DNA from: an uncultured Ruminococcus sp.
GTDB lineage: Bacteria; Bacillota; Clostridia; Oscillospirales; CAG-272
NCBI GenBank assembly: GCA_902778145.1
Contig: CACYWW010000014.1
Span: forward strand, 1 to 37,769
Direction: 5' to 3'
DNA length: 37,769 nt
Shown here: positions 31,485-37,769 of the stretch, piece after piece
Numbering within the stretch: the first letter of the stretch is position 1
How the letters are laid out: every line of letters begins with the position of its first letter
Program-made: the position numbers and the translations under genes
The notes under the pieces: generated by a model
The model's database searches: none
The model's input: only the letters and a program-made list of their open reading frames with translations
What the model was told of the DNA's origin: nothing

Positions 31485-32274
31485 AATAGTGCTCGACCCC
31501 GGCCACGGAAAAAACAGCGGCGCCGGGATCATAAAAGGCTTCTACGAAGGCAGCAACAATTTCGAAGCCGTGCAATACCTGAAGGAAGAGCTCGAAAAGT
31601 ACAAGGACGTGCAGATCGTCGTCACGCGCACGGCGATCACGGACGACCCGTCGCTTGCCGAGCGCGGCGAAATGGGGCGTGACGCTGACCTGTTCTTTTC
31701 CTGGCACTCAAACGCATGGAAAAAAGAGATAGCGCACGGCGTTTCATCCTTCAGCTCCGTGCGCCGCGACGGTCGGGCGCTTTGCGACGCGATATCCGCC
31801 GCCGTCGTCGCGGCGTTCAAGGAGTGCGGCGTCGGATCATGCTATTACCGCGGGTACTCTCAAAAGAAATGGGACGATTCACTCCCGACGGTGGACTATT
31901 ACGGCGTGCTCCGCAGCTCCACGCTGCTGAACCCGACAAAAGCCGTGCAGGGCAAAACGCCGGAAGACTCCGCGTGTAAGCAGTCGATCATCATCGAGCA
32001 CGGTTTTCACTCGAATCTCGAGGAGTGCAAGGCTTTAAACGATCCGGAAAAGCTGAAAAAGATCGTGCAGGCGGAAGCGGCGGTGATCGCAAAATACTAC
32101 GGCCTGAAAGAAAAGGATCCCGAACCGGGACCGGCTCCGGATAACTATTATTATTTCGCTGTCTTATCCGCAAACAAAAACAAACTGTACGCGGAGGAAG
32201 ACGTCGCAAAAGCGAAAAAGCTCGGATTTGAGGACGCTTACGTAAAATACGCAAAGAGGGACGGCGCGCTGTAA
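31468..32274 (+). CDS. Endolysin: N-acetylmuramoyl-L-alanine amidase with SPOR-like end
   Basis: A 268-residue Amidase_3 endolysin. Zinc ligands and catalytic residues are visible: LDPGHGKNSG (His), GFYEGSNN (Glu), FFSWHSNA (His) and SIIIEHGFHSN (catalytic Glu). A Pro-rich linker (EKDPEPGPAPDN) leads to a 40-residue SPOR-like segment (YYYFAVLSANKNKLYAEEDVAKAKKLGFEDAYVKY), which in that family binds peptidoglycan stripped of stem peptides. SPOR usually has about 70 residues, so this copy is short. It overlaps the holin gene by 17 bases. Confidence 0.9.
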   Translation: MAKTIKIVLDPGHGKNSGAGIIKGFYEGSNNFEAVQYLKEELEKYKDVQIVVTRTAITDDPSLAERGEMGRDADLFFSWHSNAWKKEIAHGVSSFSSVRRDGRALCDAISAAVVAAFKECGVGSCYYRGYSQKKWDDSLPTVDYYGVLRSSTLLNPTKAVQGKTPEDSACKQSIIIEHGFHSNLEECKALNDPEKLKKIVQAEAAVIAKYYGLKEKDPEPGPAPDNYYYFAVLSANKNKLYAEEDVAKAKKLGFEDAYVKYAKRDGAL

Positions 32275-32579
32275 TGGATGAAACGAAAGTATCGATCCTG
32301 TGCACGGTGCTGTCGCTTACCTTCGCAGTTCTCGGCTATCTTGTTGCATACCTGACGTTTCAGCGCAATAAGAAAAAAGACGACACGGCCGAAGGTCAGA
32401 ACAAGGGCGAGATGATGTCGGATATCAGATACATAAAAGCCGGCGTCGACGATCTCAAACGCGAGACCGCCGACCAGCGCAAAACCGTGAACGAACTCGG
32501 CGAACGCGTCACCCGCGTCGAAGAATCCGTAAAGCAGGCGCTCAAAAGGATCGACGGCATCGAAAACAAAACACATTGA
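32274..32579 (+). CDS. XhlA-like membrane-anchored coiled-coil lysis protein
   Basis: A 101-residue protein with one N-terminal membrane helix (ILCTVLSLTFAVLGYLVAYLTF) followed by a charged coiled coil (DIRYIKAGVDDLKRETADQRKTVNELGERVTRVEESVKQAL). This is the topology of XhlA/hemolysin-like accessory holins, though those usually have the helix at the C-terminus. It starts on the stop codon of the amidase (TAATG) and is the last prophage gene. Confidence 0.6.
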   Translation: MDETKVSILCTVLSLTFAVLGYLVAYLTFQRNKKKDDTAEGQNKGEMMSDIRYIKAGVDDLKRETADQRKTVNELGERVTRVEESVKQALKRIDGIENKTH

Positions 32580-32580
32580 A

Positions 32581-32612
32581 AAACAACGGGCAGGAATCAC
32601 CTGCCCGTCGTT
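32581..32612 (+). terminator. Strong terminator of the late operon
   Basis: An 8-bp perfect GC stem (32587-32594 with 32600-32607) extends through A/T-rich arms with one G-U pair, then T(5). It starts 2 bases after the last prophage stop codon. Confidence 0.85.
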
Positions 32613-32687
32613 TTTATTACCATCCAAACCGCCCCGGAAAAAGCAAATACCCAGCCTTCCCCGCCCCGTGTTCGGACAGCTATACAA

Positions 32688-32764
32688 TGGCCTACCCAGG
32701 GGGATTCGAACCCCCAACCGTCAGAATCGGAATCTGATACTCTATCCAATTGCGCTATGGGTAG
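32688..32764 (-). tRNA. tRNA-Arg (anticodon CCG)
   Basis: A 77-nt tRNA with a perfect 7-bp acceptor stem (CTACCCA with TGGGTAG), encoded 3' CCA, and anticodon loop TTCCGAT closed by TCAGA/TCTGA. The T-arm is GGGGG-TTCGAAT-CCCCC. The D-stem, GCGC with GAGT, has one G-A mismatch and one G-U, as in some arginine tRNAs. It reads CGG codons. Its 3' end faces the prophage, the standard position for a tRNA that served as attB. Confidence 0.95.
32697..32708 (+). other. Candidate attR core (12 bp shared with the left end)
   Basis: CAGGGGGATTCG here, in the T-arm of tRNA-Arg, recurs in the same orientation at 4379-4390 and 4532-4543. A 12-bp identity is enough for a serine-integrase core, but the left copies belong to a tandem repeat and the match does not run to the tRNA 3' end. 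A shorter alternative pair is TGGCCT at 4719-4724 and 32688-32693. Confidence 0.25.
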
Positions 32765-32787
32765 TTATGAAGGGCGTGAGCCCTTGT

Positions 32788-33885
32788 TTATACGTTGAAT
32801 CTGATGACTACGACGTCGCCGTCGCGGAAGACGTATTCCTTCCCTTCACTGCGGATGAGGCCTTTTTCTTTAGCGACCGTCAGGCTTCCGCCGACAGCCA
32901 TGAGGTCCTCATACGCTATGACCTCGGCGCGGATGAAGCCGCGCTCCATATCGGAATGTATCTTTCCGGCGGCCTGCGGCGCCTTAGTGCCGTTCTTTAT
33001 CGTCCACGCGCGGACCTCCTTCGGTCCGGCTGTGAGGAAGCTGATGAGTCCGAGGATCCTGTAGCTCGCTTTTATCAGTTTATCAAGCCCGCTTTCGGAT
33101 ACGCCCATCTCTTCAAGGAACATCTGCTTTTCCTCGCCTTCGAGCTCGGACAGCTCCGCCTCCATCTCGGCGCAGATCGGTATGACCTCCGACCCCTCGG
33201 AATCCGCGTATTTTTTCAGCGCCTGATATTCCGTGTTGTCGGAAAGATCGGTCCCGACATCGGACTCGGGGATATTCGCGACGTATATAATCGGTTTTGC
33301 GGAAAGCAGCGGGACAGTTGAGAGAAGCTCCGCCTCTTCTTCCGTGCATTTCATCGCGCGGGCGGAAACGCCGTCGTTCAGCTGCGCAGTCACGCGGTCG
33401 AAGAAATCCGCCTCGGCGCCGAACTTTTTATCCGCCTTCATCATCTTACGGGCTTTGTCGGCTCTGCGTTCGGCAAGCTCTATATCCGAAAGGATGAGCT
33501 CGGTGTTGATCGTATCGACGTCGCGCAGAGCGTTAATATCGCCGTCCACATGGGTGACGTTTTCATCCCTGAAGCAGCGGACGACGTGTATGACCGCGTC
33601 CACCTCGCGTATATGAGACAGAAATTTGTTGCCAAGTCCCTCGCCCTTCGACGCGCCGCGCACAAGGCCCGCGATATCGACGAACTCCACGGTCGCCGGT
33701 GTGTACTTCTCCGGATGGTAGATCTCCGCAAGTCTGTCAAGCCTCTCATCGGGGACAGTTACGACGCCGACGTTCGGCTCGATGGTGCAGAACGGGTAGT
33801 TCGCCATCTCAGCCCCCGCGTTCGTTATCGCGTTGAAAAGTGTGCTCTTGCCGACGTTCGGCAGACCGATTATACCAAGCTTCAT
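32788..33885 (-). CDS. ychF: Ribosome-binding ATPase YchF/OLA1
   Basis: A 365-residue P-loop protein: G1 GLPNVGKSTLFNAIT, G2/G3 region with VEFVDIAGLVRGASKGEGLGN, and the C-terminal TGS domain (FLTAGPKEVRAWTIKNGTKAPQAAGKIHSDMERGFIRAEV). YchF binds ribosomes and hydrolyses ATP rather than GTP. The start is ATG 33885 with GGAGATG upstream. A 14-codon longer reading adds residues foreign to the family. It is transcribed toward the tRNA and is a host gene. Confidence 0.96.
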   Translation of the reverse strand: MKLGIIGLPNVGKSTLFNAITNAGAEMANYPFCTIEPNVGVVTVPDERLDRLAEIYHPEKYTPATVEFVDIAGLVRGASKGEGLGNKFLSHIREVDAVIHVVRCFRDENVTHVDGDINALRDVDTINTELILSDIELAERRADKARKMMKADKKFGAEADFFDRVTAQLNDGVSARAMKCTEEEAELLSTVPLLSAKPIIYVANIPESDVGTDLSDNTEYQALKKYADSEGSEVIPICAEMEAELSELEGEEKQMFLEEMGVSESGLDKLIKASYRILGLISFLTAGPKEVRAWTIKNGTKAPQAAGKIHSDMERGFIRAEVIAYEDLMAVGGSLTVAKEKGLIRSEGKEYVFRDGDVVVIRFNV

Positions 33886-34090
33886 ATTACATCTCCAGAT
33901 ACGTTTACAACGGCTGTATTTTACCACAGATCGTCCGTTTTGTCAATGATAAAATCCGATTTTTTCAAAGAAACGGAGCGTGATCGACCCCGATCGGACG
34001 GAACGAATTAAATTTTTATTTAAAAATTCTCAATATTTACCACAAGTTCACAAATATGTTACACGGAATTCACCACTATCCGACGGCGGG

Positions 34091-34099
34091 TGTTATAAT
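34091..34099 (+). promoter_or_regulatory. Promoter of the two-component operon, extended -10
   Basis: TG-T-TATAAT at 34091-34099, 57 bases before the response regulator start. No good -35 is present 17 bp upstream (CACCAC), so the extended -10 or an activator must suffice. The AT-rich stretch 34008-34060 upstream could act as an UP element. Confidence 0.5.
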
Positions 34100-34155
34100 G
34101 AATTTAGTGAAAAAAATCACAAACTTAACAAGTTTGAACACGGAGGTACAAAACA

Positions 34156-34848
34156 ATGATGGGAACCAAGATACTCGTTATTGACGACGACGTCAATATC
34201 TGTGAAACACTTCGCGTATATTTCGAACATGAGGGATACGAGGTCAAGACCGCCAATGACGGCGCTCAGGGCGTTGAATTCTTCAAAATGTATGAGCCGG
34301 ACATCGTTCTGCTCGACATAATGCTCCCGAGAAAAGACGGCTGGGCGGTATGCCGCGAGATCAGAGAAGTCTCTTCCAAGCCGATAATCATGATCACCGC
34401 AAAGGGCGAGGTCTTCGACAAGGTGCTCGGTCTTGAGATGGGCGCGGACGATTTCGTCGTCAAGCCCTTCGATCTCAAGGAGCTCGCAGTCCGCATCAAG
34501 GCTGTTCTCCGCCGCTGCAACTCTCACGAGAACCCCTCCAACGAGGAAGTCATCAAGTTCGAGAACATCGAGATAAGCCTGCAGAAATACGAGCTGAAGC
34601 TCAAGGGCAAGAGCGTCGACATCCCCCCGAAGGAGCTGGAGCTGCTCTATTTCCTCGCTTCCAACTACAACAGAGTCTTCACCCGCGATCAGCTGCTTGA
34701 CAAGGTCTGGGGCTTCGATTACCTCGGTGACAGCCGCACGGTCGACGTACACGTAAAGCGTCTGCGTGAAAAGCTCGAGGGCGTTTCCGACAAGTGGATA
34801 CTCAAAACGGTCTGGGGCGTAGGCTACAAGTTCGAAATACTTCAGTAA
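34156..34848 (+). CDS. OmpR/PhoB-family response regulator
   Basis: A 230-residue regulator. The receiver domain (1 to about 120) has the acidic pocket IDDD, phosphoacceptor Asp54 in VLLDIMLP, switch Thr in IMITAKG and conserved Lys in FVVKPFD. The winged-helix domain (about 130-228) reads FENIEISLQKYELKLKGKSVDIPPKELELLYFLA and SRTVDVHVKRLREKLE. ATG 34156 follows CGGAGGT. The partner kinase is the next gene. Target genes are not evident; the HtrA-like gene downstream is a natural candidate. Confidence 0.95.
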   Translation: MMGTKILVIDDDVNICETLRVYFEHEGYEVKTANDGAQGVEFFKMYEPDIVLLDIMLPRKDGWAVCREIREVSSKPIIMITAKGEVFDKVLGLEMGADDFVVKPFDLKELAVRIKAVLRRCNSHENPSNEEVIKFENIEISLQKYELKLKGKSVDIPPKELELLYFLASNYNRVFTRDQLLDKVWGFDYLGDSRTVDVHVKRLREKLEGVSDKWILKTVWGVGYKFEILQ

Positions 34849-34858
34849 AGAAGGACCC

Positions 34859-34886
34859 GGGGGAGCTCAGCGTGCTAAGCTCCCCC
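34859..34886 (+). other. Intercistronic hairpin between regulator and kinase genes
   Basis: A perfect 9-bp stem, GGGGGAGCT (34859-34867) with AGCTCCCCC (34878-34886), 10-nt loop, no T run after it. It could stabilise the upstream mRNA or lower kinase expression relative to the regulator. Confidence 0.6.
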
Positions 34887-34911
34887 GCTGATATTTAACA
34901 CGGAGGCGGCA

Positions 34912-36387
34912 GTGTTCAAAAGCGTATTCACGAGATATTTCACCATCTTCATGGTGATCATACTCGTCAGCTTCACGATACTGGGGCTGATATATTCATC
35001 TTCATCAGCCACATATTCTCAGAATATCAAAAAAGACAGCATGCGCGCGGCGAGGGATTCGCTCGTTTCATATATATCATCCGAATACAGGATGTCCGAC
35101 ACGAGCGATTTCGGAAGGTATATATACTTTTCAAAATCCGATATCTCGCCGATCGTGACTTATATGATCAACGCGGCAAATCAGGATATTTTCGTCATAG
35201 TCGTCAACGACGACGGCAAGGTCCTGATGCCCGTTTCCGCTCCCGACAGTCTGAACGAGGGCGACGTTATGAAGGATCCGGCGCTCTACAACGTCAGGAG
35301 CACAGACGATTATTATGCCTTTACCGATCTTGACGGGCTTCTCCCGTCAAAGATGCTCGTATACGGCGGCAGTGTCAGGGACAAGAACGAGAATCCCGTC
35401 GGGACCGTGCTCGTCTGCTCCGCAAGCTCATCCGTGCCGGGTCTCGCCGGCAACGCCGTGAAGACTACGGTGATCGCGATACTCTGGGTCACCGCGGCGG
35501 CGCTTATAACGGTCTTCTTCGTCACGGATAAGATCGTATCTCCTCTGAAAAAGATGAGCGAGGCGGCGAGAGCCTTTTCTCAGGGCAAATTTGACGTAAG
35601 GGTCCCCGTGACCGGCAACGACGAGGTCGCAGAGCTTGCAGAAGCGTTCAACAGCATGGCGTCATCTCTTGAAAAGAACGAGGATCTGCGGAAGACGTTC
35701 CTTGCAAACGTCAGCCACGATCTCCGGACGCCGATGACCACGATCGCCGGCTTTATCGACAACATCCTCTCGGGAGCCATACCGCCGGAAAAGCAGAATT
35801 ACTATCTTGAGATCGTATCGAGCGAGGTAAAGCGGCTCGCGAGACTCGTCAATTCCCTGCTCGACATATCGAGGATTCAGGCGGGCGACAGAAAGTTCGT
35901 GATGGCGCCGTTCGACATCTGTGAGATGTCGCGGCAGATCATAATCTCGCTTGAGCAGAGGCTCGAGAAGAAAAATCTCGACGTCAGGTTCGAGCCGGAG
36001 CATGACAATATGTACGTCAACGCCGACAGGGACGCCATATATCAGGTGCTTTACAACCTCTGCGACAACGCGGTCAAATTCGCGCGCGAAGGCGGCGTAT
36101 ACAAGATATCGCACATCGAGCGCAGCGGAAAGATATACACCGCTGTTTACAACGAGGGTCAGGGCATCGCGAAGGAAGAGCTTCCGATGGTCTTTGACCG
36201 CTTCTACAAGAGCGACAAGAGCCGCGGGCTCGACAGGACCGGCGTCGGTCTCGGGCTGTATATAGTGAAAACGATCATAGATTCGCACGGCGAGGAGATC
36301 TGGGTAAACAGCACCTACGGCGAATACTGTGAGTTCGTGTTCACGCTTCCGCAGACGGATCCGCCTAAAAAGCAACGTACCGATTGA
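34912..36387 (+). CDS. Membrane sensor histidine kinase
   Basis: A 491-residue kinase. TM1 is at about 9-30, an extracytoplasmic sensor of about 155 residues follows, and TM2 is at about 184-205. A HAMP linker (206-258) leads to HisKA with phospho-accepting His269 in FLANVSHDLRTPMTT. The HATPase_c domain has NLCDNAVKFA, GQGIAKEELPMVFDRFYK and GVGLGLYIVK. Translation starts at GTG 34912 after CGGAGG. It should phosphorylate the upstream regulator. The sensor region contains IVVNDDGKVLMP, compatible with a PAS/Cache-like fold; its ligand is unknown. Confidence 0.95.
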   Translation: MFKSVFTRYFTIFMVIILVSFTILGLIYSSSSATYSQNIKKDSMRAARDSLVSYISSEYRMSDTSDFGRYIYFSKSDISPIVTYMINAANQDIFVIVVNDDGKVLMPVSAPDSLNEGDVMKDPALYNVRSTDDYYAFTDLDGLLPSKMLVYGGSVRDKNENPVGTVLVCSASSSVPGLAGNAVKTTVIAILWVTAAALITVFFVTDKIVSPLKKMSEAARAFSQGKFDVRVPVTGNDEVAELAEAFNSMASSLEKNEDLRKTFLANVSHDLRTPMTTIAGFIDNILSGAIPPEKQNYYLEIVSSEVKRLARLVNSLLDISRIQAGDRKFVMAPFDICEMSRQIIISLEQRLEKKNLDVRFEPEHDNMYVNADRDAIYQVLYNLCDNAVKFAREGGVYKISHIERSGKIYTAVYNEGQGIAKEELPMVFDRFYKSDKSRGLDRTGVGLGLYIVKTIIDSHGEEIWVNSTYGEYCEFVFTLPQTDPPKKQRTD

Positions 36388-36413
36388 CTTTTTGTAAAGA
36401 TTTCGTTTAAAAT
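36384..36413 (+). promoter_or_regulatory. Promoter of the HtrA-like gene
   Basis: TTGACT (36384-36389) overlaps the kinase stop codon. After an 18-bp spacer comes TAAAAT (36408-36413). It would start an RNA about 40 bases before ATG 36462, letting the HtrA-like gene be controlled apart from the kinase. Confidence 0.5.
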
Positions 36414-36461
36414 CAGAATGATCACGTTGAAAGCTATTTTTCGTAACAAATCCGGGTTAAA

Positions 36462-37595
36462 ATGGAGTCAAACGAATTTGATTCTCCGGACGGGGGCGTC
36501 GGAATGCAGGACAATACAACGTTAAAAGACAACACAGAAATGAACAGAGAAGGATCATACGGCGGTTTCCAGTACAGGCACGATTATGACGAATACAAAA
36601 AAGAGCTTGCTCTGAAGCAGCAGCGCAAGCGCAACCGCGTCATAATCATATCCCTGATAGTTGCCGCTTTCCTGATACTCCTCGGCTTTGTCACGGTCTT
36701 CGTAGCGGACACGATAATGCGGACGAAGGGCTATACCTTCTACGATTATCTGCACGGCAACAAGCCCGCGTCTCTCGTGCCCCACAAGACCGATCTTGAC
36801 GCGGAAGCCGCGTCGGCGCTCTTCTCCGAAAGCACCGTGACCGTCAGATGCGGCGGCGCCGCCTCATGCGGGGTGATCCTCACGGAAGACGGTTATATCC
36901 TGACGGCGTCATCAGCCGTGCCGGACCGTCAGGCGCTTTCCGTAACAGCCGCGGACGGCCGCGAGATCGGCGCGAAATTCATAGGTGAAGACGCTGAAAA
37001 CGGCATCTGCCTGATCAAAGTGGACAAAACGGATATGAAAGCCGCGGAGATCGGCGACTCACGCGCTCTGACGGAGGGACAGCAAGTCTATTCGGTATCA
37101 CCCGCAGCCGGCGTCACGACGTGTTCTGTGATATCGTCGTCAGACATGACGAAGATAAGCGTCAGCGGAGGTGAGATGATCGCCGGAACCGCTCTGATCA
37201 ACACGTACGGTCAGCTCGTCGGCATCGTTACCGGCAGCGATGGCGGTACGGTGACCGCAAGCCATATGGCGGCTGTTCTGGGTCCGATAAAGAAGCTCAT
37301 AACCTCACCGTCGAACGGCGGCATCAGGGTCTCCGTCACGCCCGTATCGGTCGCGGCGCTCGGCATAAGAGTCGAGGCGGTCACGGAAAAGCAGGCGAAA
37401 ACGTACGGCATCCCGATCGGCTGCTTCATCGTATCCGCGGACGACGGCTCAGCCTTCCGCCGGGACGACATAATCGTCTCTGTGAACGGCGTTGCGGTGA
37501 CGGACGCCGCTTCACTTGAGAGCGCGATCTCCTCCGGCACCGATACGGTCAGGATATACCGCTCCGGCTCTTACACGGAAATAACGGTAAAATAA
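36462..37595 (+). CDS. HtrA/DegP-like membrane protein lacking the catalytic triad
   Basis: A 377-residue protein with a Gly/charged cytoplasmic N-terminus, one TM helix (about 59-83), a trypsin-like domain (about 120-280) and a C-terminal PDZ domain (about 295-377, IIVSVNGVAVTDAASLESAI). The scaffold of HtrA is clear (SCGVILTEDGYILTASSAV, INTYGQLVGIVTG). The triad is gone: the usual NNHVV His is Ser151, the TDLA Asp region reads ENGICL, and GNSGGPL reads MIAGTAL with Ala in place of Ser. It is therefore probably a binding scaffold, not a protease. The start at 36462 has a weak ribosome site; ATG 36504 with GGGGG upstream is a good alternative. Confidence 0.8.
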   Translation: MESNEFDSPDGGVGMQDNTTLKDNTEMNREGSYGGFQYRHDYDEYKKELALKQQRKRNRVIIISLIVAAFLILLGFVTVFVADTIMRTKGYTFYDYLHGNKPASLVPHKTDLDAEAASALFSESTVTVRCGGAASCGVILTEDGYILTASSAVPDRQALSVTAADGREIGAKFIGEDAENGICLIKVDKTDMKAAEIGDSRALTEGQQVYSVSPAAGVTTCSVISSSDMTKISVSGGEMIAGTALINTYGQLVGIVTGSDGGTVTASHMAAVLGPIKKLITSPSNGGIRVSVTPVSVAALGIRVEAVTEKQAKTYGIPIGCFIVSADDGSAFRRDDIIVSVNGVAVTDAASLESAISSGTDTVRIYRSGSYTEITVK

Positions 37596-37609
37596 TAAAA
37601 AGCAGGCTC

Positions 37610-37769
37610 GCGGTGTACTTCGTAAGGAAGTACACCGCAGCTAAATTCGCCTTGTGGCGAGCTAAATTGGGCTTCGCATAGCTAAATTCGCTCCGCGAGC
37701 TGAATTCGGCTTCGCCGAGCTTGCAGGCGAATTTAATTTAGCTGAAGCCGTGAGGCTTCAATTTAGCTA
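37610..37769. repeat. Hairpin repeat array built on AGCTAAATT, cut by the window edge
   Basis: After a perfect 12-bp hairpin (37610-37621 with 37627-37638, terminator-like position after the HtrA-like gene), units start at 37639, 37660, 37680, 37698 and 37718, spaced 18-21 bases. Each unit has AGCTAAATT or a near variant and most are followed by a tiny GC hairpin such as CGCTCCGCG or CGGCTTCGCCG. From 37730 on the motif appears inverted as AATTTAGCT (twice), with another hairpin TGAAGCC/GGCTTCA. No gene is seen here. Confidence 0.85.

Larger units (their letters stand above)
4700..32690. mobile_element. Temperate siphophage prophage, about 28 kb
   Basis: A contiguous phage genome: a leftward lysogeny operon, a promoter switch, rightward early genes, then packaging, head, tail and lysis in the usual order for HK97-fold siphophages. 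The integrase lies at the left end and the lysis cassette at the right, next to the 3' end of tRNA-Arg. All morphogenesis genes look intact, so it may be inducible. Exact ends are uncertain: the left boundary is anywhere from about 4340 to 4725 and the right one from 32612 to 32708. Confidence 0.93.

Overview
The window is a piece of a spore-forming, Gram-positive Clostridia-type chromosome carrying one apparently complete temperate siphophage genome. G+C is in the mid-50s percent by eye. Sporulation genes (an uninterrupted sigK-type sigma factor and a SPOCS/LysM spore-coat protein), a lipoprotein and an OmpR-type two-component system place the host in the Firmicutes. The codon use and the prophage gene set recall uncultured gut Oscillospirales or Christensenellales; that taxonomic guess is inference.

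Left host flank (1-4.7 kb): a leftward promoter and the 5' end of a structured transcript that leaves the window; a SipL-like protein and sigK on the minus strand; then a Ppx/GppA-family gene translationally coupled to a lipoprotein gene. A 600-base gene-free stretch follows. It holds terminator hairpins and a 153-bp tandem repeat whose arms resemble a tRNA T-arm.

Prophage (about 4.7-32.69 kb). The leftward lysogeny operon encodes a LexA/CI-like repressor, a DEDDh exonuclease-BRCT fusion and a large serine integrase. Between it and the rightward genes lies a switch region with two perfect-consensus sigma-A promoters that face each other, plus repeated AACATC half-sites. The early region (8.0-16.3 kb) is a tightly overlapping run of small genes (HTH/excisionase, zinc ribbons, DUF3850, DUF3846, PcfK, PcfJ, DUF3102). 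It ends with an HUH replication endonuclease preceded by a structured origin candidate, a possible single-strand-binding protein and an ArpU/RinA-like activator. An extended -10 promoter without a -35 follows. The late operon runs HNH, cos-like gap, terS, terL, portal, protease, HK97 capsid, connectors, tail tube, chaperones made by a -1 frameshift, tape measure, Dit, tail-tip/fibre, small tail proteins, an AT-rich ORF, holin, amidase-SPOR and an XhlA-like protein, then a strong terminator.

Right host flank (32.69-37.77 kb): tRNA-Arg(CCG), whose 3' end abuts the prophage, ychF, a response regulator and histidine kinase, and an HtrA-like protein that has lost its whole catalytic triad. The window ends inside an array of AGCTAAATT hairpin repeats.

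I found no CRISPR array, insertion sequence or textbook defence operon. The least ordinary parts are the face-to-face promoter switch, the exonuclease-BRCT gene locked to the integrase, the HUH endonuclease with its structured upstream region, the T-arm-like repeat that shares 12 bp with the adjacent tRNA, the AT-rich cargo ORF and the dead HtrA homologue.
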